Positions 24,459 to 33,178 of a DNA stretch of 33,178 nt are shown here, piece by piece (position 1 is the first letter of the stretch; each line of letters starts with the position of its first letter). The notes beneath the pieces were generated by a model. It saw only the letters and a program-made list of their open reading frames with translations. It did not search any database and had not been told where the DNA came from. This DNA comes from Mycobacterium sp. (GTDB lineage Bacteria; Actinomycetota; Actinomycetes; Mycobacteriales; Mycobacteriaceae), in the NCBI RefSeq assembly GCF_025965855.1, contig NZ_JAOPWB010000357.1, positions 1 through 33,178 on the forward strand, written 5' to 3'. A program made the position numbers and the translations under genes.

Positions 24459-24506
24459 CGATCAATGGTGCCATGCCACCCAGCTGGGAATTCAGGCCTG
24501 TGGAAA

Positions 24507-24944
24507 TCAGCTGACGGGGCTGAGCACGAACACCGGAATCTGGCGGTCGGTCTTTTTCTGATACTTGGCGTAGTCGGGCCAGGCCTCGACGGCACGCTCC
24601 CACCAGGTGGCCTTCTCGTCGCCGAACACCTCGCGGGCGTCGTAATCCCGGGTGACGCCGCCGTCCTGCAGCTCGACGCGCGGGTTCTTCTTCACGTTGT
24701 GGTACCAGACGGGATTCTGCGGGGCCCCGCCGAGCGAGGCGACGATCGCGTACTCGCCGTCGTGCTCGACGCGCATGAGCGGGGCTTTGCGGATTTTGCC
24801 GGACTTGGCCCCGACGGTGGTCAGCAGGATGATGGGTTTCCCCTTCATGTCCGCGGCCTCGGCTCCCCCGGATTCGGCGTACTTGTCGGCTTGTTCGCGA
24901 GACCAGTCCAAGGGGCTCGGCGCGTATTCACCAGTAAGAGGCAT
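24507..24944 (-). CDS. Deazaflavin (F420)-dependent nitroreductase family protein (Rv1558-like)
   Basis: A 145-residue protein of the Ddn/DUF385 split-barrel family, which uses reduced F420 to act on quinones or nitro compounds. Family marks: [20 protein letters not shown] (41-60), the F420-phosphate-binding basic segment; [19 protein letters not shown] (65-83), and [12 protein letters not shown] 24942-24944 is used. It lies 48 bp upstream of ilvA on the same strand, as in M. tuberculosis, so co-transcription is possible. The physiological substrate is unknown; menaquinone protection is an inference from the family. Confidence 0.9.
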   Translation of the reverse strand: MPLTGEYAPSPLDWSREQADKYAESGGAEAADMKGKPIILLTTVGAKSGKIRKAPLMRVEHDGEYAIVASLGGAPQNPVWYHNVKKNPRVELQDGGVTRDYDAREVFGDEKATWWERAVEAWPDYAKYQKKTDRQIPVFVLSPVS

Positions 24945-24971
24945 GCCACCAACTGTAGACCGCGTACCCGT

Positions 24972-25529
24972 CTAGGGCGCCGGGCCCGTCAGATAGCGCG
25001 CGAGCACCGGGCGCACCCATTCGGTCAGCGTCGCGTCGTCCATTCCGGCCAGCGCCGGAACCCCAACGATGTAACGGGCCATCGCGATTCCCAGTACCTG
25101 TGAGCCGACCAGCGCAGCCCGCTCGGCGGCGCGGTCGGGGGTGACGGCGGTCAGCGCCGGGGCCACCTGCTCGACGAACACTTCCAGCAGCGCGTCGGCG
25201 GCGGCCCGGTTGGTCGCGGCCGCGCGCAGCAGCGGCAGGAAGGATCCTTGCGGATCCCACACCTTGACGAAGAGCGGCACCAGCACGTCCGCCATCCGCT
25301 CGGGGGCGACGCCGGAGAGGTCGGGTAAGGCGACCTCGAGCCGCGAGACCGCCGCGAACAGGTCCGCTTTGCTGCCGAAGTAGTGCATTACGAGTGCGGG
25401 ATCCACCCCGGCCTCCGACGCGATCGAGCGGATTGTGGTCCGCTCGAAGCCGCGGGCGGAGAACTGGCCGCGCGCGACGCGCAGGATCTTCGCACGGGTG
25501 ACCTTCCCGTCGCGGGTCTTCGCGGGCAC
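24972..25529 (-). CDS. TetR-family transcriptional regulator
   Basis: A 185-residue repressor with an N-terminal TetR helix-turn-helix: TRAKILRVARGQFSARGFER (about 11-30), then TTIRSIASEAGVDPALVMHYFGSK; the C-terminal ligand domain (about 70-185) is alpha-helical and ligand unknown. The frame is open to 25640, but those codons run through two operator palindromes. I prefer GTG 25529: it lies 7 bp after a minus-strand TACAAT -10 box (25541-25536), implying a leaderless mRNA, common in mycobacteria, and puts the start at a normal distance from the HTH. It is divergent from a two-gene operon it probably represses. Position corresponds to Rv1556 of M. tuberculosis. Confidence 0.9.
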   Translation of the reverse strand: MPAKTRDGKVTRAKILRVARGQFSARGFERTTIRSIASEAGVDPALVMHYFGSKADLFAAVSRLEVALPDLSGVAPERMADVLVPLFVKVWDPQGSFLPLLRAAATNRAAADALLEVFVEQVAPALTAVTPDRAAERAALVGSQVLGIAMARYIVGVPALAGMDDATLTEWVRPVLARYLTGPAP

Positions 25530-25540
25530 GACGAAATTGT

Positions 25541-25558
25541 ATTCAACAACTGTTGACA
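25541..25558. promoter_or_regulatory. TetR operator O1 (imperfect palindrome) overlapping promoter elements
   Basis: ATTCAACAACTGTTGACA is a near copy of the perfect palindrome at 25586. It contains TTGACA (25553-25558), a consensus -35 for the rightward operon, and abuts the TACAAT -10 of the leftward tetR promoter. Occupancy would block both. Confidence 0.7.
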
Positions 25559-25582
25559 CCGCCAGCATGACAGGCCTACCGT
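25553..25582 (+). promoter_or_regulatory. Promoter of the monooxygenase operon
   Basis: A -35 TTGACA (25553-25558) and a -10 TACCGT (25577-25582) with an 18-bp spacer; predicted start near 25589, inside operator O2. A GAGGAGG ribosome site follows at 25609-25615. Confidence 0.6.
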
Positions 25583-25585
25583 CGA

Positions 25586-25603
25586 GTTCAACAATTGTTG
25601 AAC
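25586..25603. promoter_or_regulatory. TetR operator O2 (perfect 18-bp palindrome)
   Basis: GTTCAACAATTGTTGAAC is fully palindromic. It lies 45 bp, center to center, from O1 and overlaps the predicted +1 of the rightward operon, an ideal repressor site for the adjacent TetR protein. Confidence 0.75.
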
Positions 25604-25623
25604 CCACTCGAGGAGGCCCCGCC

Positions 25624-26027
25624 ATGACCGTGACCGTCATCCAGATCGGGCTCGATCCCGACGTGATCGATTACTCGTCACCGGAGTTCGCGCAATTCCC
25701 GGCGCTGTCGAAGGAGACGTTGCGGGCCGCCAACGACGACAACGTCGCGGGGTTGCGCGCCGCCGGCTACGACGTGGACAACTGCTTGATCGACTTCGGC
25801 ACGGCGGGCGCCGAAAAGGCACGCCAATGGCTGGCGGGCAAGCGCTATGACGCGGTGCTGATCGGCGCGGGAATTCGCCTGGTCGCGAGTAACACCCTGC
25901 TTTTCGAGTCGATCGTCAACGCGGCGCACGCGGCACAGCCCGGCTGCCGCTTCGTCTTCAACCGCGCCGCCCTGGCCACGCCCGGCGACGTTCGCCGCTG
26001 GTTCCCCGAGCCGGAAGGAGCGGTCCG

Positions 26028-26031
<4 letters not shown>
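25624..26031 (+). CDS. Conserved protein of unknown function, first gene of monooxygenase operon
   Basis: A 135-residue soluble protein I do not recognise. It has a beta-strand start (MTVTVIQIGLDPDVIDYSS), a helix, a second strand-like YDVDNCLIDFGTAG and a central RYDAVLIGAGIRLV (about 75-88) that looks like a Rossmann-type beta-alpha unit, with FESIVNAAHAAQPGCRFVFN after it. No membrane segment or signal. ATG 25624 has GAGGAGG eight bases upstream. The stop overlaps the next gene's ATG (ATGA), so it is translated together with the FAD monooxygenase and probably works with it. Regulation is presumably by the divergent TetR. Confidence 0.72.
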
Positions 26032-27467
<1,436 letters not shown>

Positions 27468-29329
27468 CGCGCCGGCTGGCAGCAGCGATCTCGTCGGCGA
27501 ACTCGCGTCGTCGCGCAGCGATATCCGGATACTCGAAGGCGTCGACCAGCTCGCGGTGCCGGGCCAGGCGCAGCGCGGTCTTGAACAGTTCCATCGACCG
27601 CGACTCGGCGCTGGCGATCCTGCGCTGCAGGTCCCACTGCTTGCCCACCTCGAGGCACTCGGTGAGAAACGCGTCCTCGTCGAACGATTCGTCCTCCAGC
27701 GCGGCCAGCCGGTCGGCGACGATGTGGTAGGCGTCCAGGAACGGGCGCAACACCAGGTGCGCCAGCAGTAGGTCGGCCTTTTCCAGGAGGCCGCGTATGT
27801 CGGCCGCGCGGGCCGCCTTGCTGGTGTCCTCCACCCGTCCGATCAGGCGCACCTCGTCGGCGAGCTCCTTCTCGAATTGCGCGCGTGCCGAGAACAAGAA
27901 CTCGAACTTGAACAACTCGCGCAGCCTCAGCGCCTCGTCGCGCACGCTCGTCGGCAACACCAAACCATCCACTGAAGCCTCGGCGTCTTCTGTCGCGGCC
28001 AGCAACGCGGTTTCGGCGATGGCGCGATCGACCAGAATGTGGATGGCGGTGTTGCGGTAGAACGCCGCGACCAGGTGCTGGTCGGCTCCGATGCCCCAGA
28101 CCGGTTCCGTGCCGGCGTCGTAGACGCTGACCACGCCCGAGGCCACCAGCTGACGCAGCGTCCATCGGATCGTCGAGCGATTCGTCAGGTCGGCGGCGCC
28201 GGCCACCGTCCAGTTCCGCGCCGCGATATAGCTGGCCAGCGGCCGCACGGTGGCCAGCACCTCGCTGATGGACAACGAGCGGTCCGCACCCAGCAGCGCG
28301 AGGCTCACCACCGCGGTCGGGGTGACGGGCGTGGCGCGATTGATCCGGTGCTCGACGTCCAGTGCGATGCGCTCGATTTCGGTCCCGGTCCCGGATGTCG
28401 AGGTATCCAAGGCGCGCAACTCCTCCAGGCGCTTGCGCAGCGGCAGCGGTTCGCCGAAGTCCAGGTAGGCGCGCCCCAGTCGCTCGCCCTGCTGTCGCGC
28501 CAACCGGATCAGGAACCGGAAGTCCTCCGGCCGTTTCACGGCACCGTAGGCTTCGGCGGTCATCGCCTCCACCTCATGCAGCTGGTCGTACACGATGGAA
28601 GTCGGCACCAAATAGACCTCGGGACCGTCGATTTCGTCGACGGCGTCGCTGATGTAGCGCAGGATCCCGTACACCGGGGGCCGCAGCTTGCCGGTCCGGG
28701 TCCGGCCCCCCTCGATCGACCAGGTGAGGTTGGCGTGGTTTTGCACCAGCTGGGCGGCGAAGGCGCGCAACGCGAAGCGGTACACCGGAATGTCCTTGGT
28801 CCGACGCCGGACGAAGATCGTCCCCGTGCGCTTGGCCCAGGCGCCCATCGGGAAGAAGTTCAAGTTCGCGCCGCCGAAGGTGAGCGCGGGCGAGAGCCGG
28901 TTTGCCTGGATCACCTCGGGCAACAACAGGCCGTCCAAGTAGGAGCGGTGCGAAAAGGCAAACGCCAGCGTCGCTTTGCGATCCAGCCTACGCAGCTGGG
29001 CGATCTGGTCCTCGTCGACCAGGATGTCGTAGGCCCGCATCAGCCAGCAGCTGAAACTGCGCCAGGCCCGCACCGCCCGCTCGTCCAGCGAGGGCGCCAT
29101 CTCACGCAGGTAGCCGGCGGCCTCCGCGCGCACCCCGTCCAGGTCGCGCCCGAGTTCCTCCGCCAACTTGGCCAGCCGCTCGCCATACCAGGGCGCCGCC
29201 AACAGCTCGACGACCTCGTCCGGGTCGGTCGGCAACGGGGCCGTCGATTCGTCGACGATTCCGGTGCGCTGCAGCAACTTTCGCACTCCGGCGCGACCGA
29301 TCTCGCGCGCGGTCACCCCCAGGCCCCGC

Positions 29330-31156
29330 TCATGCCGGCTGCACCGTTGCGGGCTCGGAAGGCTCGTGGACGTCGGGATGCAGGTCACTGGAATAAAGTT
29401 CCTCGATCTCGCCCGCGTACTTCGCCATGATCGGCTTGCGCTTGAGCTTCATCGTGAGCGTGATCTCGTCCCCACCGGGCTCCCACAGCGTGGGCAATAC
29501 CCGGAAGCGCTTGATCTGTTCCACCCGAGACAACTTGGCGTTGCCCTCGGCCACATCCGCCGCGATTTGCGCGATGACCTCCGGGTGGGCCGCCAACGCA
29601 GACGGAGAGGCATCCAACAGTCCATGCTGGGCCGCGTACGGGCCGACCGAGTCGGCGTCGAAGACCATGAGGGCGGCGTTGTACGGCCGCCCGTCCCCGA
29701 TCGTGATCATCACGGCGACCATCGGGCAGGCGGCGAGGATGGTGTTCTCGATGTTGGCCGGTGACATGTTCTTTCCGGCCGCATTGATGATCAACTCCTT
29801 CTTCCGGTCGACCACCCGCAGATAGCCCTCGGCGTCGGCCTCGATGATGTCGCCGGTGTGCAGCCAGCCGTCCTCGTCGATCGCCTCGGCGGTCTTGACG
29901 GGTTCCTTGCGGTAGCCCTTCATCACCAGCGGACCGCGGACGAGATACTCGCCGTCATCGGCGATCTTGCCCTCCAGCCCGGGAAGCAATTTGCCGACGG
30001 TGCCGAGGTGGGCGTCGCGCGGATGGCTCACGGTAGCAACGCAACTCAGCTCCGACATGCCCCAGACCTCGGCGATCGGGATGCCGATGCTGATGAAGAA
30101 GGCCAGCGTCTCGTTGGGGATCGGGGCCGCACCGGACACCGCCCAGCGGAGTTCGCCGAAGCCGAGCCGCTCCCGCAGCTTTGACAACACCAGTTCGTCG
30201 GCTTTGGCCCATTCGGCGGCCAGTTCGTCCGGCATCTGGTCACCGGCCAGGAGGGTGGCGGCGCGTTTGGCGGCCACCGCCATCGCCCACTGCAATGCCT
30301 GCCGCTTGACTTCGTCCGTCTCATGACTGACGGCGAATTCGATTGCGGTCTTGAGCTTTTCCCATACGCGCGGCACCGCGCCCCACACCGTGGGTCGCAC
30401 GTCGGGCAGCGCGGCGGCGATGGCGCGCGCGTCGGAGACCACGGTGACCTGGGTGCCGTTCACCTCCAGGCCGTATAGCCCCATTACCCGGTCGGCGATG
30501 TGCGCCGTCGGGAGGAAGGACGTGATCCGGTCACCGAACTGGATCGGAAGTACGGAGTTCAGGGCGGACGCCTCGAACAGCAGGTTGGTGTGGGTCATCT
30601 CCACACCCTTGGGGTTTCCGGTGGTCCCGGACGTGTAGATGAGGGTGACGACGTCGTCGGGTTGCACCGACCGCCACGTGGATTCGAAGTCGAAATCCTC
30701 GTGCGCCGCGGCATAAAGGTCGTCGACCGAGATGGTGCCCGGTGGCGAGCCGTCGATGCAGATGATGTGCTCGATGGGCGCACCGCTGGCGCGGATGCGG
30801 TCCACGTACTGCTCCTCGCAGATCGCGACCCTGGTGCCGGCGTTTTCGAACAGGTAGGTCAACTGCTCGGCGGGCAGCGTGTTGTAAACCGAAAACGAAA
30901 CGGCACCGACGTGTTGGGCGCCGATCTCGAATGGGTAGAACTCGATCCGGTTGGCCATCATCAGCGACACCGTGTCGCCCCGCCCAACCCCCAATCCGGC
31001 CAGGCCCGCGGCGACCTTGCGCACCTGCTCCGTAAGCTCTCGCCACGTCAACGTCTGGGTTCCGCCGGGCGTCCGGAGCGCGACGGCATCCGGATCGATC
31101 GACGCGGTGCGCTGGAACGCCTCGCACAGGGTGGCCGGACGTTCGGTTGTCGTCAT
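29330..31156 (-). CDS. fadD11: Long-chain fatty-acid--CoA ligase FadD11
   Basis: AMP-forming ligase activating fatty acids to acyl-CoA. The 608-residue protein has the P-loop YTSGTTGNPKGVE (174-186), TSFLPTAHIADRVMG, VWGMSELS (about 366-373), GWLHTGDI, and DRKKELIINAAGKNMSPANI with the hinge and the core Lys region. Its type (bacterial long-chain, FadD15/FadD11 group) plus the downstream plsB1 identifies it as the FadD11 of M. tuberculosis gene order. ATG 31156 has AAGGAG eight bases upstream. The C-terminus (HPDVHEPSEPATVQPA) is a short variable tail. Product acyl-CoA is the natural substrate of PlsB1. Confidence 0.92.
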   Translation of the reverse strand: MTTTERPATLCEAFQRTASIDPDAVALRTPGGTQTLTWRELTEQVRKVAAGLAGLGVGRGDTVSLMMANRIEFYPFEIGAQHVGAVSFSVYNTLPAEQLTYLFENAGTRVAICEEQYVDRIRASGAPIEHIICIDGSPPGTISVDDLYAAAHEDFDFESTWRSVQPDDVVTLIYTSGTTGNPKGVEMTHTNLLFEASALNSVLPIQFGDRITSFLPTAHIADRVMGLYGLEVNGTQVTVVSDARAIAAALPDVRPTVWGAVPRVWEKLKTAIEFAVSHETDEVKRQALQWAMAVAAKRAATLLAGDQMPDELAAEWAKADELVLSKLRERLGFGELRWAVSGAAPIPNETLAFFISIGIPIAEVWGMSELSCVATVSHPRDAHLGTVGKLLPGLEGKIADDGEYLVRGPLVMKGYRKEPVKTAEAIDEDGWLHTGDIIEADAEGYLRVVDRKKELIINAAGKNMSPANIENTILAACPMVAVMITIGDGRPYNAALMVFDADSVGPYAAQHGLLDASPSALAAHPEVIAQIAADVAEGNAKLSRVEQIKRFRVLPTLWEPGGDEITLTMKLKRKPIMAKYAGEIEELYSSDLHPDVHEPSEPATVQPA

Positions 31157-31250
31157 TTCCGTATCTCCTTAGCGCCGGAGCCGCACTGCCCTTCGTGAGC
31201 GTACGTCCGTGATCAGGGGCACGGAATACATCGCAGGATTTCAAACTCCT

Positions 31251-31727
31251 TCAGGTCTGGGGCCGCCAGAGCTGCACCGTGGTCGACGCCCCACCGGGCA
31301 ATTCGAGCAGTTCGATGGGGGTGCCGTCGGGGTCGTAGATGAAGAACATCCGCACCCCGCCGATGTCGACGGGGGGCTCGGCGCGGACGTCGGGGTGGTG
31401 GCGCCGAACGGTGTCGTAGGTGGCGTCGAGATCGTCGACCCGGAAGGACATGTTGGTGTAGCCCAGGTGCGGGCCGCTCGGAATGTCCGGCACCGCGCCC
31501 AACGACAGCAGCTCGACCATGGAGGCGCCGATGAGCCCGCCGACCATGCGGCCCTGCTGCGCGGCTCCGCCGGTCACTGAGTCCAATCCGGCCCCTTCCA
31601 GCTCGACGTCGAACACGACGTCCATGCCCAGCACCGCGGTGTAGAACTTGCGCGACGCCTCGATGTCGGAGACGCCGATGCAGATGTGGGAGAAGTTCTG
31701 CACGGCGATCGGGTGCGGTTGGGTCAT
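31251..31727 (-). CDS. VOC-family (glyoxalase/dioxygenase-fold) protein
   Basis: A 158-residue two-module VOC protein: VQNFSHICIGVSDIEASRKF (8-27) opens the first beta-alpha-beta3 unit with a potential metal His, and YTNMSFRVDDLDATYDTVRR begins the second, ending VRMFFIYDPDGTPIELLELP with the family's late Glu. Possible roles are glyoxalase, epimerase or dioxygenase; sequence alone does not decide. The ATG at 31727 is within the stop of the upstream merR gene (ATGA) and has a GAAGGAG ribosome site inside merR. The upstream regulator probably controls it. Confidence 0.88.
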   Translation of the reverse strand: MTQPHPIAVQNFSHICIGVSDIEASRKFYTAVLGMDVVFDVELEGAGLDSVTGGAAQQGRMVGGLIGASMVELLSLGAVPDIPSGPHLGYTNMSFRVDDLDATYDTVRRHHPDVRAEPPVDIGGVRMFFIYDPDGTPIELLELPGGASTTVQLWRPQT

Positions 31728-32116
31728 TGCTGCTCCTTCGGGACGTGAATGCCGCACGTGCAGGCATCAATTGACGGACACGTGCAGCGCATCCCCCACT
31801 CGATGACGGCCCGCGCCCGGGCCAGCGACTCGACCTGGGCATCGATTTCGGCGAGTTTGGCCTCGACCAGCGCGCGGCTGGCGGGGCGCCCGGGCGCGTC
31901 ATCGGCGAACAGCAGCTGGATCTCCTCCAGCGCGAACCCGGCGGACTTGCACAGTCGGATCACCTCGAGCCGGGTGAGCACCGAATCGTCGTAGCGGCGC
32001 TGGCCGCCGAGGCGCGCCGGTGCCGAAACCAGCCCGATCTGCTCGTAGTAGCGCAGCGTGGTCGCCGCGACCCCGGCTCGGCGCGCCACCTCTCCGATCG
32101 TCAGGCTTGGGACCAT
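31724..32116 (-). CDS. MerR-family transcriptional regulator with Cys-rich C-terminus
   Basis: A 130-residue regulator. The winged helix is SLTIGEVARRAGVAATTLRY (4-23), then YEQIGLV and GGQRRYDDSVLTRLEVI; a dimerisation coiled coil follows (about 80-106). The tail reads MRCTCPSIDACTCGIHV, giving four Cys as C-x-C-x6-C-x-C, similar in placement to metal- or redox-sensing loops of CueR/SoxR-like proteins but not identical to either. I use ATG 32116, which begins the HTH immediately; the frame extends far upstream without similarity. It is co-transcribed with the VOC gene and divergent from a PPOX-type gene, with a dyad between. Confidence 0.9.
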   Translation of the reverse strand: MVPSLTIGEVARRAGVAATTLRYYEQIGLVSAPARLGGQRRYDDSVLTRLEVIRLCKSAGFALEEIQLLFADDAPGRPASRALVEAKLAEIDAQVESLARARAVIEWGMRCTCPSIDACTCGIHVPKEQQ

Positions 32117-32141
32117 CGGGCCTCCCGAGAGTTTGATGCTT

Positions 32142-32163
32142 GACTTAGAGCCAACTCTAAGTC
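32142..32163. promoter_or_regulatory. MerR-type operator dyad
   Basis: Arms GACTTAGAG and CTCTAAGTC are perfect 9-bp inverted repeats around CCAA. On the plus strand, TTGATG (32133-32138) and TAAGTC (32158-32163) are separated by 19 bp, the over-long spacing typical of MerR-activated promoters, though the -10 is a poor match. It lies midway between merR and the divergent gene. Confidence 0.7.
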
Positions 32164-32176
32164 GTTGACTGGGGTC

Positions 32177-32626
32177 ATGCATACACACGCACTCGAGGAG
32201 CTGAGCCGGGCCCGCTACGCGCTGCTCCGATCCTTCCGCCGCGACGGCACCCCGGTCGACACCCCGATCTGGTTCGGGCTGGACGGTGACGCCTTGCTGT
32301 TCCGAACCAAGGTGGGGCCGAAGACCGGGCGGCTGACGGCCCGCCGCGACGTCGAACTCGCCGCCTGCGACTACCGGGGCCGGCTGCGCCCGGGCGTGGC
32401 ATCCTGGGTCGCCGGCCGAGCGACGATGCTGTCGGGAACCGACGCCGAGCGGGCCAACCGCGTACTGCACCAACGCTACGGCTGGCAGTGGAACATCGTG
32501 CCGCTGATCAAAGTTCCGGGCGTGACCAACGTCCACCAGGACCTGTGCGTGGGCGAGAAGCTGCGGCGCGCCCGTCACCGCCGGGTCTGGGCCGACAGCG
32601 CCATCGTGCGGGTGGACCTGCCATGA
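32177..32626 (+). CDS. PPOX-class, probably F420-dependent, oxidoreductase
   Basis: A 149-residue split-barrel protein of the PPOX/FDOR class (Rv2061-like). Visible family segments: LEELSRARYALLRSFRRDGT (5-24), VDTPIWFGLDGDALLFRTKV, GPKTGRLTARRDVELAACDY with the cofactor-binding K-x-GRL and R residues, and ASWVAGRATML. The cofactor (F420, FMN or heme) and substrate cannot be settled. ATG 32177 follows the MerR dyad closely, suggesting a very short or absent leader. Its stop overlaps the next ATG (ATGA), so it is coupled to the metallo-beta-lactamase gene and both are probably under MerR control. Confidence 0.82.
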   Translation: MHTHALEELSRARYALLRSFRRDGTPVDTPIWFGLDGDALLFRTKVGPKTGRLTARRDVELAACDYRGRLRPGVASWVAGRATMLSGTDAERANRVLHQRYGWQWNIVPLIKVPGVTNVHQDLCVGEKLRRARHRRVWADSAIVRVDLP

Positions 32627-33178
32627 CCGCGACGAAGGCCGCACCATCCGACCCCGTCCGCTCCCCCACAGTCCTCCAATGCTGCAGCGCCGCAGCCGGA
32701 CTCGTTCTGGGCCTGGTGCGACCCAGGCGGCTCGACCGGCGGTTCATCCGCAGCATCGCCGACGCGGGACTTCCGGATCCCCGCCGCACCGTGGCGGTTA
32801 CCGCGCTGCCCCAGGTGCCGCGCTCGGTGCCGACGGCCGCGATCGTCGAGGGCACGTTCACCCCTGCGCGCGTGGAGAACTCGCTGACGTCGTTCGTCGT
32901 CACACATCCGAAAGCCACGTTCATCGTCGATCCCGCAGTCTGCACCGATGTCGAGCAGCGGGCGATCGCCCAACTGCCCGCGGTGCTGCGTATCGTGGTC
33001 CGGCCGCCCGCGGACACCATCCCCACCATCACGGCATTGGCACGGCTGCCCGAAACACCGCGCCTGGATTTCGCATTACCCACCCACGCGCATTGGGATC
33101 ACGTGTCGGGGCTGCTGGACATGCCCGGTCTTCCCGTGCACCTGCACCGCAAAGAAAACGAGTGGATCGGTTCCGGTC
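32623..33178 (+). CDS. Metallo-beta-lactamase-fold hydrolase, 5' part (runs off window)
   Basis: The frame from ATG 32623 stays open for 185 codons to the window edge. After a hydrophobic N-terminal patch (VLQCCSAAAGLVLGLVRP, about 18-35) the protein shows VPTAAIVEGTF, FVVTHPKATFIVDPAVC, and the zinc-binding HAHWDH motif at residues 155-160 in LPTHAHWDHVSGL, the HxHxDH hallmark of the superfamily. Function within it (lactonase, glyoxalase II-like, aryl-sulfatase) is open. The first hydrophobic patch could be a signal anchor. It is translationally coupled to the PPOX-type gene; the remainder lies outside the window. Confidence 0.85.
   Translation, partial: MTATKAAPSDPVRSPTVLQCCSAAAGLVLGLVRPRRLDRRFIRSIADAGLPDPRRTVAVTALPQVPRSVPTAAIVEGTFTPARVENSLTSFVVTHPKATFIVDPAVCTDVEQRAIAQLPAVLRIVVRPPADTIPTITALARLPETPRLDFALPTHAHWDHVSGLLDMPGLPVHLHRKENEWIGSG

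Noticed and set aside
32117..32647. N-terminal extension of the MerR reading frame to 32647
   Set aside because: It crosses the operator dyad and lies antisense to the PPOX gene; the HTH starts directly at ATG 32116.

Overview
The window looks like a slow-growing Mycobacterium chromosome, probably of the M. avium complex or a relative. The reasons are high GC, GTG/TTG starts, and near gene-for-gene agreement (reverse-complemented) with the M. tuberculosis stretch fadD11-plsB1-TetR(Rv1556)-Rv1558-ilvA-treZ-treY-treX-Rv1565c-ripD-Rv1567c-bioA. The species is an inference; the synteny rests on recognising the proteins from memory, not on a search.

Left part (1-7815) is an accessory island with visibly lower GC and mobile-element debris. 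It holds the tail of an IS256-like transposase with its terminal repeat (3-126), a degraded gene-free stretch, a complete IS21-family element with istA/istB (790-2989), a four-repeat COG4705-like membrane protein, an IS3-type orfA remnant, a sensor histidine kinase, a divergent DedA-family membrane protein and an OmpR-type response regulator. The kinase and regulator are split by dedA. An 11-bp-spaced direct repeat of the OmpR-family kind lies in the kinase/dedA divergent promoter, so these genes may form one membrane-stress module. The island ends immediately after bioA, where M. tuberculosis carries bioF1 and bioD.

Core part 1 (7816-19506): bioA (-), then divergently a small membrane protein, ripD (catalytically dead NlpC/P60 with a QQAP-repeat tail), a large AT3/SGNH acyltransferase, and the tight treX-treY-treZ operon for glycogen debranching and conversion of alpha-glucan to trehalose. 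The operon closes with an unusually long perfect hairpin that begins inside treZ.

Variable block (19507-23177): a SAM-dependent methyltransferase, a Mug-type DNA glycosylase, and a divergent MocR regulator/FMN-binding oxidase-like pair with direct repeats between them. In M. tuberculosis a vapBC pair occupies this place.

Core part 2 (23178-31156): ilvA, a Ddn-family F420-dependent protein, and a TetR regulator divergent from a two-gene operon (unknown 135-aa protein plus FAD monooxygenase) through a region with two palindromic operators. Then come plsB1 and fadD11, an acyl-CoA ligase/acyltransferase pair for glycerolipid synthesis.

Right end (31251-33178): a merR-VOC operon faces a PPOX/F420-type gene across a 9+9 bp dyad. 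That gene is translationally coupled to a metallo-beta-lactamase-fold gene that runs off the window.
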